64,000 nt of DNA from Mycobacteriaceae bacterium (GCA_028726465.1 JAQYQB010000026.1:62001-126000); one strand, 5' to 3'. Shown: positions 37,994-47,946, numbered from the stretch's first letter. Program-made: numbers and translations. Notes: generated by a model not told the origin, from the letters alone.

Positions 37994-38284
37994 ATGCGCA
38001 ACGTTAACCCGACCGAGGTCCCCGCGGGCGCCCAGCTCATCGACGTGCGGGAGGACAGCGAGTGGGCCACCGAGCACGCCGCTGGCGCCACCCACATCCC
38101 GATGGGCGGCATCATCGACCGCGTGGGCGAGCTGGATAGCGATAAGACCGTCTACGTCATCTGCCATTCCGGTGGGCGCAGCCTGCAAGTGGCCGCCTAC
38201 CTGGAGCAGAACTTTGGTCTCGACACGGCGAACGTCGTCGGCGGGACCGATAACTGGAAGGCCAGCGGTTGCGAAATGGCCTAA
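37994..38284 (+). CDS. Rhodanese-like protein, single domain
   Basis: 96 residues, a single rhodanese fold with the catalytic Cys in VICHSGGRS and the N-terminal LIDVREDSEW. Such proteins carry persulfide sulfur. Ten bases after ppa, so perhaps co-transcribed. The physiological acceptor is not evident from context. Confidence 0.88.
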   Translation: MRNVNPTEVPAGAQLIDVREDSEWATEHAAGATHIPMGGIIDRVGELDSDKTVYVICHSGGRSLQVAAYLEQNFGLDTANVVGGTDNWKASGCEMA

Positions 38285-38310
38285 ATAGTTGGCTGACGCC
38301 AATCATTTAG
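38281..38310. promoter_or_regulatory. 30-bp dyad, likely operator of the MarR-pls unit
   Basis: Nested symmetry: CTAAAT (38281-38286) pairs with ATTTAG (38305-38310), and TTGGC (38289-38293) with GCCAA (38298-38302), around TGAC. It starts at the rhodanese stop and ends where the -35 of the MarR promoter would lie (-10 TACTAT at 38331-38336). Best explained as the binding site of the MarR protein itself. Confidence 0.65.
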
Positions 38311-38330
38311 GTTTTCGACCTTAGGGGCGC

Positions 38331-38342
38331 TACTATGATGGA
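38331..38342 (+). promoter_or_regulatory. Leaderless promoter of the marR-pls operon
   Basis: TACTAT lies six bases before the MarR ATG at 38343, predicting a transcript that begins at the start codon. Confidence 0.5.
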
Positions 38343-38786
38343 ATGACCTCAATACCCACCGAATTGCTAGAATCCCCGTCCTTCCAGTTGGAGCGCCTCC
38401 GCCGCCGCACCCGCGACGGCGTGGAGGCCGCCTTGTCCACCAAGCAGACCACCCTGCGCGAGTACTGGGTGCTGACCTGCTTGGTGGATTCTTCTGCCAC
38501 CTCCCAGTCCTCCCTGTCCGAGCTTTTGGCTATCGATGCCTCGGATATGGTCCGCCTGCTCGACTCGCTGGAAAAGCGCGGCTGGGCCAAGCGCGAGCGC
38601 GACCCGCAGGACCGCCGCCGCCAGATCGTGGCCTCCACCAAGAAGGGTGCGAAGGCCCAGAAGGAACTGGCCCAGCTGGTCGACTCCGCCGAGGAAGAGG
38701 CCTTGGACTCTTCCACCAACAAGCAGCTCAAGCACCTGCGCAAGCTGGCCAAGTCGATCATTGCCGCGGACGAGGAAGAAGCGTAA
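38343..38786 (+). CDS. MarR-family transcription regulator
   Basis: 147 residues with a winged helix: LREYWVLTCLVDSSATSQSSLSELLAIDASDMVRLLDSLEKRGW, then the wing RERDPQDRRRQIV. Dimerisation helices flank it at both ends. It is directly followed by the peptide synthetase gene with no gap (stop 38784-38786, ATG 38787) and preceded by a 30-bp dyad, so it is probably an autoregulator controlling the synthetase. Ligand unknown. Confidence 0.88.
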   Translation: MTSIPTELLESPSFQLERLRRRTRDGVEAALSTKQTTLREYWVLTCLVDSSATSQSSLSELLAIDASDMVRLLDSLEKRGWAKRERDPQDRRRQIVASTKKGAKAQKELAQLVDSAEEEALDSSTNKQLKHLRKLAKSIIAADEEEA

Positions 38787-41700
38787 ATGGTCCCGCAGCA
38801 CTACCTAGCCAGTGCCCTAGCCCCGCGCCCGCGGACTCTCTGGGACGTGCTGTGCACCACCGCTGAACTCTTCCCGGAAGCAGCGGCCATCGACGACGGC
38901 GAGGTGATGACCTACGCCGAACTCATCGACAGCGCCCGCGCCTGGGCGGCCGAGCTGGCCTCCCAGGGCATCCGCCGCGGCGACCGCATTGGCATCCGCA
39001 TGACCTCGGGCCACCGAGAGCTCTACCTGGCCATCGCGTCCACCCTGGCGGTGGGCGCGGCCTACGTGCCGGTGGACGCGGACGACCCGGACGAGCGCGC
39101 CGAGATGGTCTTCGGCGAGGCCGACATCGACGGCCTGTTCACCGACGCCGGCTTCCGCCCGTTGCGCCGGGGCGAGCCCGTCCCGCTGGAGGAGCCGCAG
39201 CCGGAGGATAACGCCTGGATCATCTTCACTTCCGGCTCGACCGGCAAGCCCAAGGGCGTGGCGGTAAGCAACCGCTCTGCGGCGGCCTTCGTTGATGCGG
39301 AAGCCGCGCTCTTTTTGATCGACAACCCGCTCGGCCCGGACGACCGCGTGCTGGCGGGCCTGTCCGTGGCCTTCGACGCCTCCTGCGAGGAGATGTGGCT
39401 GGCCTGGGGCCACGGCGCCTGCCTGGTGCCGGCTCCGCGCTCGCTGGTGCGCTCCGGTATGGATCTGGGCCCCTGGCTCATCCGCCGCGACATCACCGTC
39501 GTCTCCACCGTCCCGACCCTGGCCGGCCTCTGGCCGGCAGAAGCGCTGGACCACGTGCGCCTGCTCATCGTGGGCGGCGAGGCCTGCTCGCAGGAGCTGG
39601 TCGAGCGCTTGGCGACCGCGGACCGCGAGATGTGGAATACCTACGGGCCCACCGAGGCCACCGTGGTTGCCTGCGCCGCGCAGCTTCGGCCCAGCGAGTC
39701 CGTCTCCATCGGCCTGCCGCTCAACGGCTGGGACCTGGCCGTCATCGACGGCTCCGGTAACCCGGTGGCTTACGGCGAGGTCGGCGAGCTGGTCATCGGC
39801 GGCGTGGGCCTGGCGACCTACCTGGATCCGGTCAAGGACGCGGAGAAATACGCGCCGCTGGATTCCCTGGGTTGGCAGCGCGCCTACCGCACCGGCGACC
39901 ACGTGCGGCTGGAGGAAGACGGCCTCTACTTCGTGGGCCGCGTGGACGACCAGGTCAAGATCGGCGGCCGCCGCATCGAGCTCGGCGAGGTCGAGGCGAA
40001 CGTCGCCGCCCTGGACAACGTCTACAACTCCGCCGTCGCCGTGCAGAAGACCCCCGGCGGCGAGTCCGTGCTGGTGGGCTACGTGAGCCTGGAAGATCCG
40101 GACCGCGGCTTCGACGAGCGCCAGGCGCACGAGCGACTAGCCGAGACCATGCCGGCGGCCCTGGTCCCGCGCATCTGCGTGATGGACAAGCTGCCGGTGC
40201 GCACCTCCGGCAAGGTGGACAAGAAGGCCCTGCCCTGGCCGCTGCCCGGCGTGGGCGTGGACAGCGCGGGCCTGACCGCCACCGAGGCCTGGCTGGCCCA
40301 GCTGTGGGTCGACGTGCTGGGGGTGTCCGTCGATAACGAGAACGCGGACTTTTTCTCCCTGGGCGGGACCTCCCTGGCGGCCGCGACCTTGGTCGGCCGG
40401 ATCCGCGAGCGCTACCCCACCGTGGCCGTGCGTGATCTCTACGATCACCCGCGGCTGGGTTCGCTGGCCGAGCACCTCGCCGGCGCCGAGCCGCGCCCGG
40501 AAACCCACGAGCCGCGCTCGGTGGCCCCGGTGGGTACTGCGACCCGCGTGGCCCAGACCCTGACCAACGTCGTCGCCATGACGCTGTCCGGCATGACCTG
40601 GCTCGCCTGGCTCCTGCTGGGCTCGAACCTGGCAGCGGCGGCCGGCGTCGATTTCGCCGTGCACACCAACTGGTGGCTGGTGGCCGTCCTGCTGGTCGTC
40701 TTCGCGACCCCGTTGGGGCGCATCCCCATCGGCGCTTTGGGCGCCCGCGCGCTCACGGCCGGGATTTCCCCCGGCGACTACCCGCGCGGCGGTTCGGTGC
40801 ACCTGCGTATCTGGGCCGCCGAGCGCTGGGCGGACGCCTCGGGCTCCCGCGGTATCGCGGGCGCGACCTGGGTCAACAACTACGCCCGCCTGCTGGGAGT
40901 GAAAATCGGCAAATCCGTGGACCTGCACACCCTGCCGCCCGTGACCGGGCTGCTGACGGTGGGCAAGCACGCGGCCATCGAGCCGGGCGTGGACCTGTCC
41001 GGCTACTGGGTGGACGGGGACATCATCCACGTCGGTGCCATCGACATCAAGGAGGGCGCTCGCATCGGCGCGCGCTCGACCCTGCTGCCCGGCGCGGTCA
41101 TCGGCGCTTACGCCCACGTGGAGACCGGCTCCACCGTGACCGGGGCCAAGAAGGTCAAGGCGGAGCAGCGCTGGTCCGGATCCCCGGCGCGCAAGGTCGG
41201 CCGCTCCAAGCACCGCTTCCCCGATCACCCGCCGGCCCGGCGCTCCGCCTGGGTGCCGATCTACGGGCTGACCTCGGTGGTGCTGTCACTGCTGCCGATT
41301 TGCGCCCTGGCCGCCGGCGCCGCACTGGTGGTCTGGCTGGTAAACGGCCCCGGCAACCCCGCGGTCGGCGCCATGCTTTTCGCCCCGCTAGGCGGGCTGG
41401 CGGCCTTCGCGGTCTACCTGGCGCTGACCTGGGCGGGCGTGCGGCTGTTCTCGCTGGGTCTCAAGCCCGGCACGAACCCGGTGCGCTCCGCGGCCGGCTG
41501 GCGCACGTGGACCATCACCCGCCTGATGGACGACGCCCGCACCCACCTCTTCCCGCTTTATGCGGGCCAGCTGACCCCGGCCTGGCTGCGTAGCCTGGGC
41601 GCTCAGATCGGTTCCGACGTAGAAGTCTCCACCGCCGTGATGGTGCCCAAGTTCGCGGAGGTCAAGGACGGTGCCTTCCTGGCCGACGACACCCTGCTGG

Positions 41701-42629
41701 GCGGCTACGAGCTCGGCGGCGGCTGGATGCTCACCGGCGTGTCCAAGGTGGGCAAGCGCTCCTTCCTGGGCAACTCCGGCGTGACCGGCCCGGGCCGCAA
41801 GCTGTCCAAGAACTCCTTGGTGGCCGTGCTCTCCTCGACGCCGAAGAAGTCCAAGGCCGGCGCCAACTGGTGGGGCTCCCCGCCGGAGCGCATGCGGCGG
41901 GTGGAGGCCCACGTGGAAGGCAGCAGCGGCGAGTCCCGCACCTACCGCCCGGGCACGGGCGTGAAGGTCGCCCGCGGGCTGGTGGAGACCCTCCGCCTGC
42001 TCGCCCCGATGGCCTCGGCCATGCTTGCCGCCGGCGTCCTGGCCACCCTGCTGTGGCTGCTCAAGACGGCCAACCTGGGCGTGGCGATCGCGCTGTGCGG
42101 CCTCGTCCTCATAGCGGCCGGCGCCGTCGCGGTGGCGATCGCCTGGGTGGCGAAGTGGGTCTGCGTGGGCAAACACCGCGCCGCGGATCACCCGCTGTGG
42201 TCGGCGTTCGTCTGGCTCAACGAGCTCCAGGACACCTTCGTCGAGGTCGTCGCCGCGCCGTGGTTTTTCAACCACACCACCGGCGCGGGCGAAATCAACC
42301 TGGCGCTGCGTTCGCTGGGCGTCAAGATCGGCCGCGGCGCCTGGATTGAGACCTACTGGTTCCCGGAGACGGACCTGTGCGTGGTCGGCCGCGGCGCGTC
42401 CGTGGGACCAGGCACGGTGGTCCAGACCCACCTTTTCCAGGACCGCGTGATGAGCCTGGATACCGTTACCGTCTCCGACGGGGCCACCCTGGCCGCCCAC
42501 TCGGTGGCCCTTCCGGCCGCCACCATCGGCGCCGGCGCGACCGTCGCGCCCGGCTCCCTGGTCATGCGCGGCGATGCCGTGCCGAGCGACTCGGCCTGGC
42601 AGGGCAACCCAATCGAGCCGGTCGCCTAG
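38787..42629 (+). CDS. Pls/PosA-type single-module peptide synthetase (poly-amino acid synthetase-like)
   Basis: 1280 residues. Adenylation domain 1-480: TSGSTGKPKG, YGPTEAT, YRTGDHVR, GRVDDQVKIGGRRIE, SGKVDKK. Carrier domain with phosphopantetheine Ser529 in SLGGTS. From about 600, six membrane segments alternate with soluble domains containing hexapeptide-like turns (IEPGVDLSGYWVDGD, GASVGPGT). No standard condensation or thioesterase domain. This is the layout of epsilon-poly-L-lysine synthetase (Pls), which joins activated residues iteratively at the membrane. By manual alignment to GrsA, the pocket residues are D197 A198 E201 S240 I261 G263 T285 V293 V294 K476, close to lysine codes. Product unproven. 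Confidence 0.9.
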   Translation: MVPQHYLASALAPRPRTLWDVLCTTAELFPEAAAIDDGEVMTYAELIDSARAWAAELASQGIRRGDRIGIRMTSGHRELYLAIASTLAVGAAYVPVDADDPDERAEMVFGEADIDGLFTDAGFRPLRRGEPVPLEEPQPEDNAWIIFTSGSTGKPKGVAVSNRSAAAFVDAEAALFLIDNPLGPDDRVLAGLSVAFDASCEEMWLAWGHGACLVPAPRSLVRSGMDLGPWLIRRDITVVSTVPTLAGLWPAEALDHVRLLIVGGEACSQELVERLATADREMWNTYGPTEATVVACAAQLRPSESVSIGLPLNGWDLAVIDGSGNPVAYGEVGELVIGGVGLATYLDPVKDAEKYAPLDSLGWQRAYRTGDHVRLEEDGLYFVGRVDDQVKIGGRRIELGEVEANVAALDNVYNSAVAVQKTPGGESVLVGYVSLEDPDRGFDERQAHERLAETMPAALVPRICVMDKLPVRTSGKVDKKALPWPLPGVGVDSAGLTATEAWLAQLWVDVLGVSVDNENADFFSLGGTSLAAATLVGRIRERYPTVAVRDLYDHPRLGSLAEHLAGAEPRPETHEPRSVAPVGTATRVAQTLTNVVAMTLSGMTWLAWLLLGSNLAAAAGVDFAVHTNWWLVAVLLVVFATPLGRIPIGALGARALTAGISPGDYPRGGSVHLRIWAAERWADASGSRGIAGATWVNNYARLLGVKIGKSVDLHTLPPVTGLLTVGKHAAIEPGVDLSGYWVDGDIIHVGAIDIKEGARIGARSTLLPGAVIGAYAHVETGSTVTGAKKVKAEQRWSGSPARKVGRSKHRFPDHPPARRSAWVPIYGLTSVVLSLLPICALAAGAALVVWLVNGPGNPAVGAMLFAPLGGLAAFAVYLALTWAGVRLFSLGLKPGTNPVRSAAGWRTWTITRLMDDARTHLFPLYAGQLTPAWLRSLGAQIGSDVEVSTAVMVPKFAEVKDGAFLADDTLLGGYELGGGWMLTGVSKVGKRSFLGNSGVTGPGRKLSKNSLVAVLSSTPKKSKAGANWWGSPPERMRRVEAHVEGSSGESRTYRPGTGVKVARGLVETLRLLAPMASAMLAAGVLATLLWLLKTANLGVAIALCGLVLIAAGAVAVAIAWVAKWVCVGKHRAADHPLWSAFVWLNELQDTFVEVVAAPWFFNHTTGAGEINLALRSLGVKIGRGAWIETYWFPETDLCVVGRGASVGPGTVVQTHLFQDRVMSLDTVTVSDGATLAAHSVALPAATIGAGATVAPGSLVMRGDAVPSDSAWQGNPIEPVA

Positions 42630-44230
42630 CGCGGGAAGTCCTGGAATTTCAGCATCTTCTCGGCCTTGAAATCCCAGGCTTCCACGCGCACCCGGTCCGG
42701 GTAGACCTTCACCCGCAGGCCGGACGATGCCTCCTCCTTGTCCTTCACGATTTCCTCGTCGTGGTCGCCGTCGGGCAGGTATTCGTTGAGGATCGCCCCG
42801 GTGTTGACCACCGGGAAGGCGGCGTCTTTGTAACGGTAGGTGCCCCACCAATTGTTCTGGCGCAGCGAGGAGTGCGAGTGGCTGGTAAAGGCCACGATAT
42901 TCGGGTGCCGGGCGAGCACCTCGCTGAGCGCCTCCAGATCCTCGAAGTCGTTTTGGTACCACGCCGAGTGCGACATCGACACCGTCTGCGGCAGCAGCGG
43001 GTGGGTAAACACCAGCGGGGTCACTCCCCGGCCTTCCCAGTAGGCCAGGCGGGACTCCAGCCAGTCCAGCTGTTCCTCCGAAAGACGCTGGAAGGGCTCC
43101 TTGCCGCCGCGGTCGATATCGGAGTAGTACTCCGTGTTGATAGAAATCAGCGGCACCCCGCCGGCCGTGACCTCCGCCCAGGGCTTGTCCTGCCCGGAAT
43201 GCTCCAGGAAGCGCTGGAGATAAGTCTCGGAACCTTCCGGCCCGTACATCTCGTGGTTGCCGATGGTCCACAGTTCCGTGCCGGAATCATGCGGCTGCGC
43301 CCGGTGCGCGGCGAGGAAGTCGTCCCACTGCGCCTTCGAGCCGTCATCGACCAGGTCCCCGTTGATCACCAGCGCGTCCGCCTTGTCCTCCATGCCGTTG
43401 AGCTGGCGCACCGCGTCCTGGTAGTCCTCCGGGTCACCCTGCACGTCGGAGAGCACATCCACGACCGCCTGCGGCGTGCCCACCTCACCAAGCGGGCGCG
43501 TGACTTCCACGTTGTCCAGCGCCCACCACCAGTCATCGTTGCCGTTGCGGTAGACGAATTCCACCCGCATGGTCTGGGCCCCCGCCGGCACGTCGAGCTC
43601 CAGGCTCTCGTGCTTGGAGAAGACGTCCTCGGAAAAGACCGCGACCTCGCGCGCCTCGCCGCCGTCAAAGGCCACGCGCACCGTCGCCGACTGCTCCGGG
43701 GAGCCCTGCCGGTAGTGGTGGTCGAATTCCAGGTTGACGGTCTCTCCGTCCACCGGGATCTCCGGGCTGCGCAGCGCCGTGGTCATGGAATCAGTCTCGT
43801 TGAGGCGCTGCTGCTTGTTATCCACGATGGCCACGTTGCCGTGCGCCTGCGTGAACCAGTGCCGCATGTCCGTGCCGGCCGCCCAGGTCCAATCGCGGAT
43901 GGTGGACAGCGCCCACCCGTTCCAGCGCGCCTCCCCGGAGCTGACCCCGGACGTAGACACCGACCAGCCCTCCGGCACGTTGTGCGTGAACTTCGCGGGA
44001 TTAGGAACCGCGTCAAAGCCCTCCGACCACAGGACCCGGTCGCCGGAGTCAGCATCAGAGTCAGAAACAGAAGAAGAACTAGACGACGAGCTCAACGAAG
44101 AACCCGACGATAACGAGGATAAAGAGGATAGAGATGAAGTAGAAGACAAAGACGACTGTGCGTGCGCGACCGGAACAGAAAGGGCCGCGGTGCACAGTAG
44201 GCTTACGAAAAAACGGGAAGAGTTATTCAC
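42626..44230 (-). CDS. Secreted metallophosphoesterase with poly-Ser linker
   Basis: 534 residues: signal peptide (cleavage likely after AHA, residue 24), a Ser/Leu-rich linker (about 26-56), a beta-sandwich-like domain (about 65-220), then a calcineurin-like phosphoesterase. Metal motifs: SDVQGD (instead of DxH), INGDLVDDG, IGNHEMYG, FTHPLL and TSHSHSS. Substrate unknown; a phosphodiester or phosphomonoester outside the cell. GTG start at 44230 sits in the loop of a perfect hairpin. Stop shares CTAG with the synthetase gene. Confidence 0.82.
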   Translation of the reverse strand: MNNSSRFFVSLLCTAALSVPVAHAQSSLSSTSSLSSLSSLSSGSSLSSSSSSSSVSDSDADSGDRVLWSEGFDAVPNPAKFTHNVPEGWSVSTSGVSSGEARWNGWALSTIRDWTWAAGTDMRHWFTQAHGNVAIVDNKQQRLNETDSMTTALRSPEIPVDGETVNLEFDHHYRQGSPEQSATVRVAFDGGEAREVAVFSEDVFSKHESLELDVPAGAQTMRVEFVYRNGNDDWWWALDNVEVTRPLGEVGTPQAVVDVLSDVQGDPEDYQDAVRQLNGMEDKADALVINGDLVDDGSKAQWDDFLAAHRAQPHDSGTELWTIGNHEMYGPEGSETYLQRFLEHSGQDKPWAEVTAGGVPLISINTEYYSDIDRGGKEPFQRLSEEQLDWLESRLAYWEGRGVTPLVFTHPLLPQTVSMSHSAWYQNDFEDLEALSEVLARHPNIVAFTSHSHSSLRQNNWWGTYRYKDAAFPVVNTGAILNEYLPDGDHDEEIVKDKEEASSGLRVKVYPDRVRVEAWDFKAEKMLKFQDFPR

Positions 44231-44246
44231 CCCAATAACTCTTCCC
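44215..44246. promoter_or_regulatory. Perfect 13-bp hairpin enclosing a start codon
   Basis: GGGAAGAGTTATT (44215-44227) and AATAACTCTTCCC (44234-44246) are perfect complements around six bases. On the minus strand the loop reads GGGGTG and contains the GTG start of the phosphoesterase; its first codons form one arm. In RNA the start would be presented in, or trapped by, a stable stem; in DNA it is a strong palindrome. Confidence 0.8.
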
Positions 44247-44297
44247 TACCCCCATCACCGCAGGGTAACGACGAGATTAACCCTTAGGAAACTTCTG

Positions 44298-45197
44298 TTA
44301 GTCACCGATCTGGTCGCGGCCGCGCTTGACGATGTTCTCGTCCACCTCGCCGACGACGGAGTGGTCCTTGTTCGTGTACTCGAACTTGGACAGCACGTAG
44401 CGCATGGCGTTGATGCGGGCGCGCTTCTTGTCATTCGACTTGATGGTGATCCACGGGGACTCGTCCGTATCCGTGTAGCGGAACTGCTCTTCCTTGGCGC
44501 GGGTGTAGTCATCCCACTTATCCAGGGAGGCCAGGTCCATCGGCGAGAGCTTCCACTGGCGCACCGGGTCGATCTGGCGGATGGCGAAGCGGGTGCGCTG
44601 CTCCTTCCGGGTCACGGAGAACCACAGCTTGGTCAGGGAGATGCCGGAGCCCAGGATCATGTTTTCCAGCATGGGCACCTCGCGGAGGAACTCCGCGTGC
44701 TGCGACTCGGTACAAAAGCCCATGACGCGCTCGACGCCGGAGCGGTTGTACCAGGAACGGTCGAAGAAGACGATTTCCCCGCCGGCCGGGAAGTGCTGGA
44801 TATAGCGCTGGAAGTACCAGGAGGTCGACTCCCGCGGGGACGGCTTCTCCAAAGCCACCGTGCGCGCACCACGCGGGTTGAGGTGCTCGTTGAAGCGCTT
44901 AATGGTGCCGCCCTTGCCCGCGGCGTCGCGGCCCTCGAAGAGGATAATGTGGCGCTGGCCCGTCTCCTTGGTCCAGTTCTGCCACTTCAGCAGCTCGATC
45001 TGGAGCGCGCGCTTGGTGGACTCGTATTCGTCGCGGGTCATGCGCTCGTCATAAGGGTAGTTTTCCCGCCAGGTCTGGACCGGCGAGCCATCCGGCATGA
45101 TCAGCGCCGGGTCGTCCTCGTCAGAGTCGTCGACGACGTAGCCGTCGGTCTGCGCCAAATCAATCTCGGGAAGTTCGTCGTCTTTGTGTTCAGCCAT
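44298..45197 (-). CDS. ppk2: Polyphosphate kinase 2
   Basis: Transfers phosphate between polyphosphate and nucleoside di- or monophosphates. 299 residues, a one-domain PPK2 with Walker A FEGRDAAGKGG, lid DRSWYNRSGVERVMGF and the C-terminal WITIKSNDKKRARINAM. An acidic N-terminal extension of about 55 residues precedes the core. Lies next to porA and porH, as does the C. glutamicum ppk2 gene there. Direction of reaction (NDP-phosphorylating class is likely) is inferred from single-domain length. Confidence 0.94.
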   Translation of the reverse strand: MAEHKDDELPEIDLAQTDGYVVDDSDEDDPALIMPDGSPVQTWRENYPYDERMTRDEYESTKRALQIELLKWQNWTKETGQRHIILFEGRDAAGKGGTIKRFNEHLNPRGARTVALEKPSPRESTSWYFQRYIQHFPAGGEIVFFDRSWYNRSGVERVMGFCTESQHAEFLREVPMLENMILGSGISLTKLWFSVTRKEQRTRFAIRQIDPVRQWKLSPMDLASLDKWDDYTRAKEEQFRYTDTDESPWITIKSNDKKRARINAMRYVLSKFEYTNKDHSVVGEVDENIVKRGRDQIGD

Positions 45198-45265
45198 GTA
45201 TTAAGTGTAACCTGCCTACCCCATTCTGGCGCGCCGATCTAGACATCTACTTTGCACAAAAGATC

Positions 45266-45293
45266 AAAAAAGACCCCGTCCGAAGACGGGGTC
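45266..45293 (-). terminator. Terminator after porA
   Basis: Stem GACCCCGTC / GACGGGGTC with a stable UUCG loop on the minus strand, followed by six T. A strong intrinsic terminator, in keeping with a highly expressed gene. Confidence 0.92.
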
Positions 45294-45329
45294 TCATGCC
45301 GACTGCGTCAAGCATTCAGAGCGAAGCTC

Positions 45330-45479
45330 TTAGGCGAACATGCCGACGAGCTTGGACAGGCCCTTGGCGAAGTCGACCAGCGGCTCCATCCACTCGGTGA
45401 CGCGGAACAGGTCGGCAGCGAAAGCGGAAGAGCCCTCAGCGAAAGTCTGGAAACCCTCGTTCTCGAAAGTGTGCTCCAT
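45330..45479 (-). CDS. porA: Mycomembrane porin subunit PorA
   Basis: 49-residue amphipathic, acidic peptide (MEHTFENEGFQTFAEGSSAF ... LSKLVGMFA) with no signal peptide. Size and context (ppk2 - porA - porH - groEL2) match the C. glutamicum porA, which with PorH forms the main cation-selective channel of the mycolic-acid outer membrane. AAGGAG stands before ATG 45479. Ser residues are possible O-mycoloylation sites; that is inference from C. glutamicum. Too short for routine gene finding. Confidence 0.85.
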   Translation of the reverse strand: MEHTFENEGFQTFAEGSSAFAADLFRVTEWMEPLVDFAKGLSKLVGMFA

Positions 45480-45532
45480 GATTTTTTCTCCTTAGTGAGT
45501 CGAAACAGATTGTGGGTGGGCATTCAGCCCGT

Positions 45533-45559
45533 GGTTAGTGGCCGTCTGTGCCACTAACC
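45533..45559 (-). promoter_or_regulatory. Hairpin between porH and porA
   Basis: Perfect 10-bp stem GGTTAGTGGC / GCCACTAACC with a seven-base loop, 11 bases after the porH stop. No T run follows, so rather than a full terminator it may stabilise or process the mRNA or lower read-through, setting the PorA:PorH ratio. Confidence 0.6.
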
Positions 45560-45570
45560 GATGGAATTAC

Positions 45571-45783
45571 TTAGGCAGCAGCCTCGGCAGCCTTCTCGTT
45601 AGCGTCGATCAGGGCGTCGGTCTTCGGGAAGAAGTCAGAGCTGCCCAGGTTCTCGCGGCCCAGGAAGTTGACCAGGCGGGCCAGGCCGTCGAAGATTCCT
45701 TCAACGTTGCCGAACAGCTTGCCCCAGCCTTCCCAGGTGTCAACGAAGTTGTCGATGTGAGTCTGGATGAGAGAGAGATCCAT
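45571..45783 (-). CDS. porH: Mycomembrane porin subunit PorH
   Basis: 70 residues starting MDLSLIQTHIDNFVDTWEGW, close to the MDLSLL start of C. glutamicum PorH; amphipathic helix, no signal peptide, Ala-rich C-terminal tail (ANEKAAEAAA), somewhat longer than the 57 residues of C. glutamicum PorH. TTAGGAG lies upstream. It precedes porA by 91 bases and forms the heteromeric channel with it. Confidence 0.85.
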   Translation of the reverse strand: MDLSLIQTHIDNFVDTWEGWGKLFGNVEGIFDGLARLVNFLGRENLGSSDFFPKTDALIDANEKAAEAAA

Positions 45784-46223
45784 ATTGAACTCCTAATCTA
45801 GTTCCGACTTACGCCGGAGAGGGTTTGCGGTTTTGCAGACACCCTACGGGCGTCACACGAAGTAATTTTGCCACAATATTTTCGGACGTCAACCGGAGCG
45901 TGTCTTCATAATTTATTCAACACCAAAAACTCACGTCACACTCGACACTCGATACACAGGCGGTTCAGGTGTGTCACCCCCGCTTTTCCTGCGGTTTTGC
46001 CGCAAAATTCCGGATATTTTGTTATTTAGACTTAGCCACGTAACGGACATTTGTTTCGTCGCGATAAACTCGACCGACTTTCAAAGGTGCTAGTGTCAGA
46101 ATCCCTTAGGTTTCTACCCCAATTTGGGGGCGGGTTCGGGCTCTCGCTTCGAGCTTTTCTGCAGGCTACACCTTAAGTCTGAACAACTCTTAAACGGGCG
46201 CTGCGAAGCCCTTAGATGCGCGG
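45784..46223. other. AT-rich intergenic region upstream of porH
   Basis: About 440 bases without a credible gene, clearly richer in A and T than the flanks. On the minus strand a possible porH -10 (TAGGGT) lies near 45840. A 13-base palindrome TTTTGC-C-GCAAAA lies at 45995-46007, and a short CTCG-CTT-CGAG hairpin near 46146. Probably the porin promoter and upstream control region. I see no tRNA or known riboswitch. Confidence 0.5.
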
Positions 46224-46254
46224 AAGGCCGCCTCCCTCATAGGGAGGCGGCCTT
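46224..46254 (-). terminator. Hairpin terminator after groEL2
   Basis: Perfect 14-bp stem AAGGCCGCCTCCCT / AGGGAGGCGGCCTT with a three-base loop, 25 bases after the groEL2 stop. The T run is short (TT), so termination may be partial. Confidence 0.7.
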
Positions 46255-46278
46255 AGCGGTTTAGGGTTGCTGGTCGGC

Positions 46279-47946
<1,668 letters not shown>

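Noticed and set aside
45784..46223. GlxR (cAMP receptor) site before porH
   Set aside because: TGTGA-N6-TCACA was looked for; only loose fragments such as GTGTGTCAC occur, without correct spacing.
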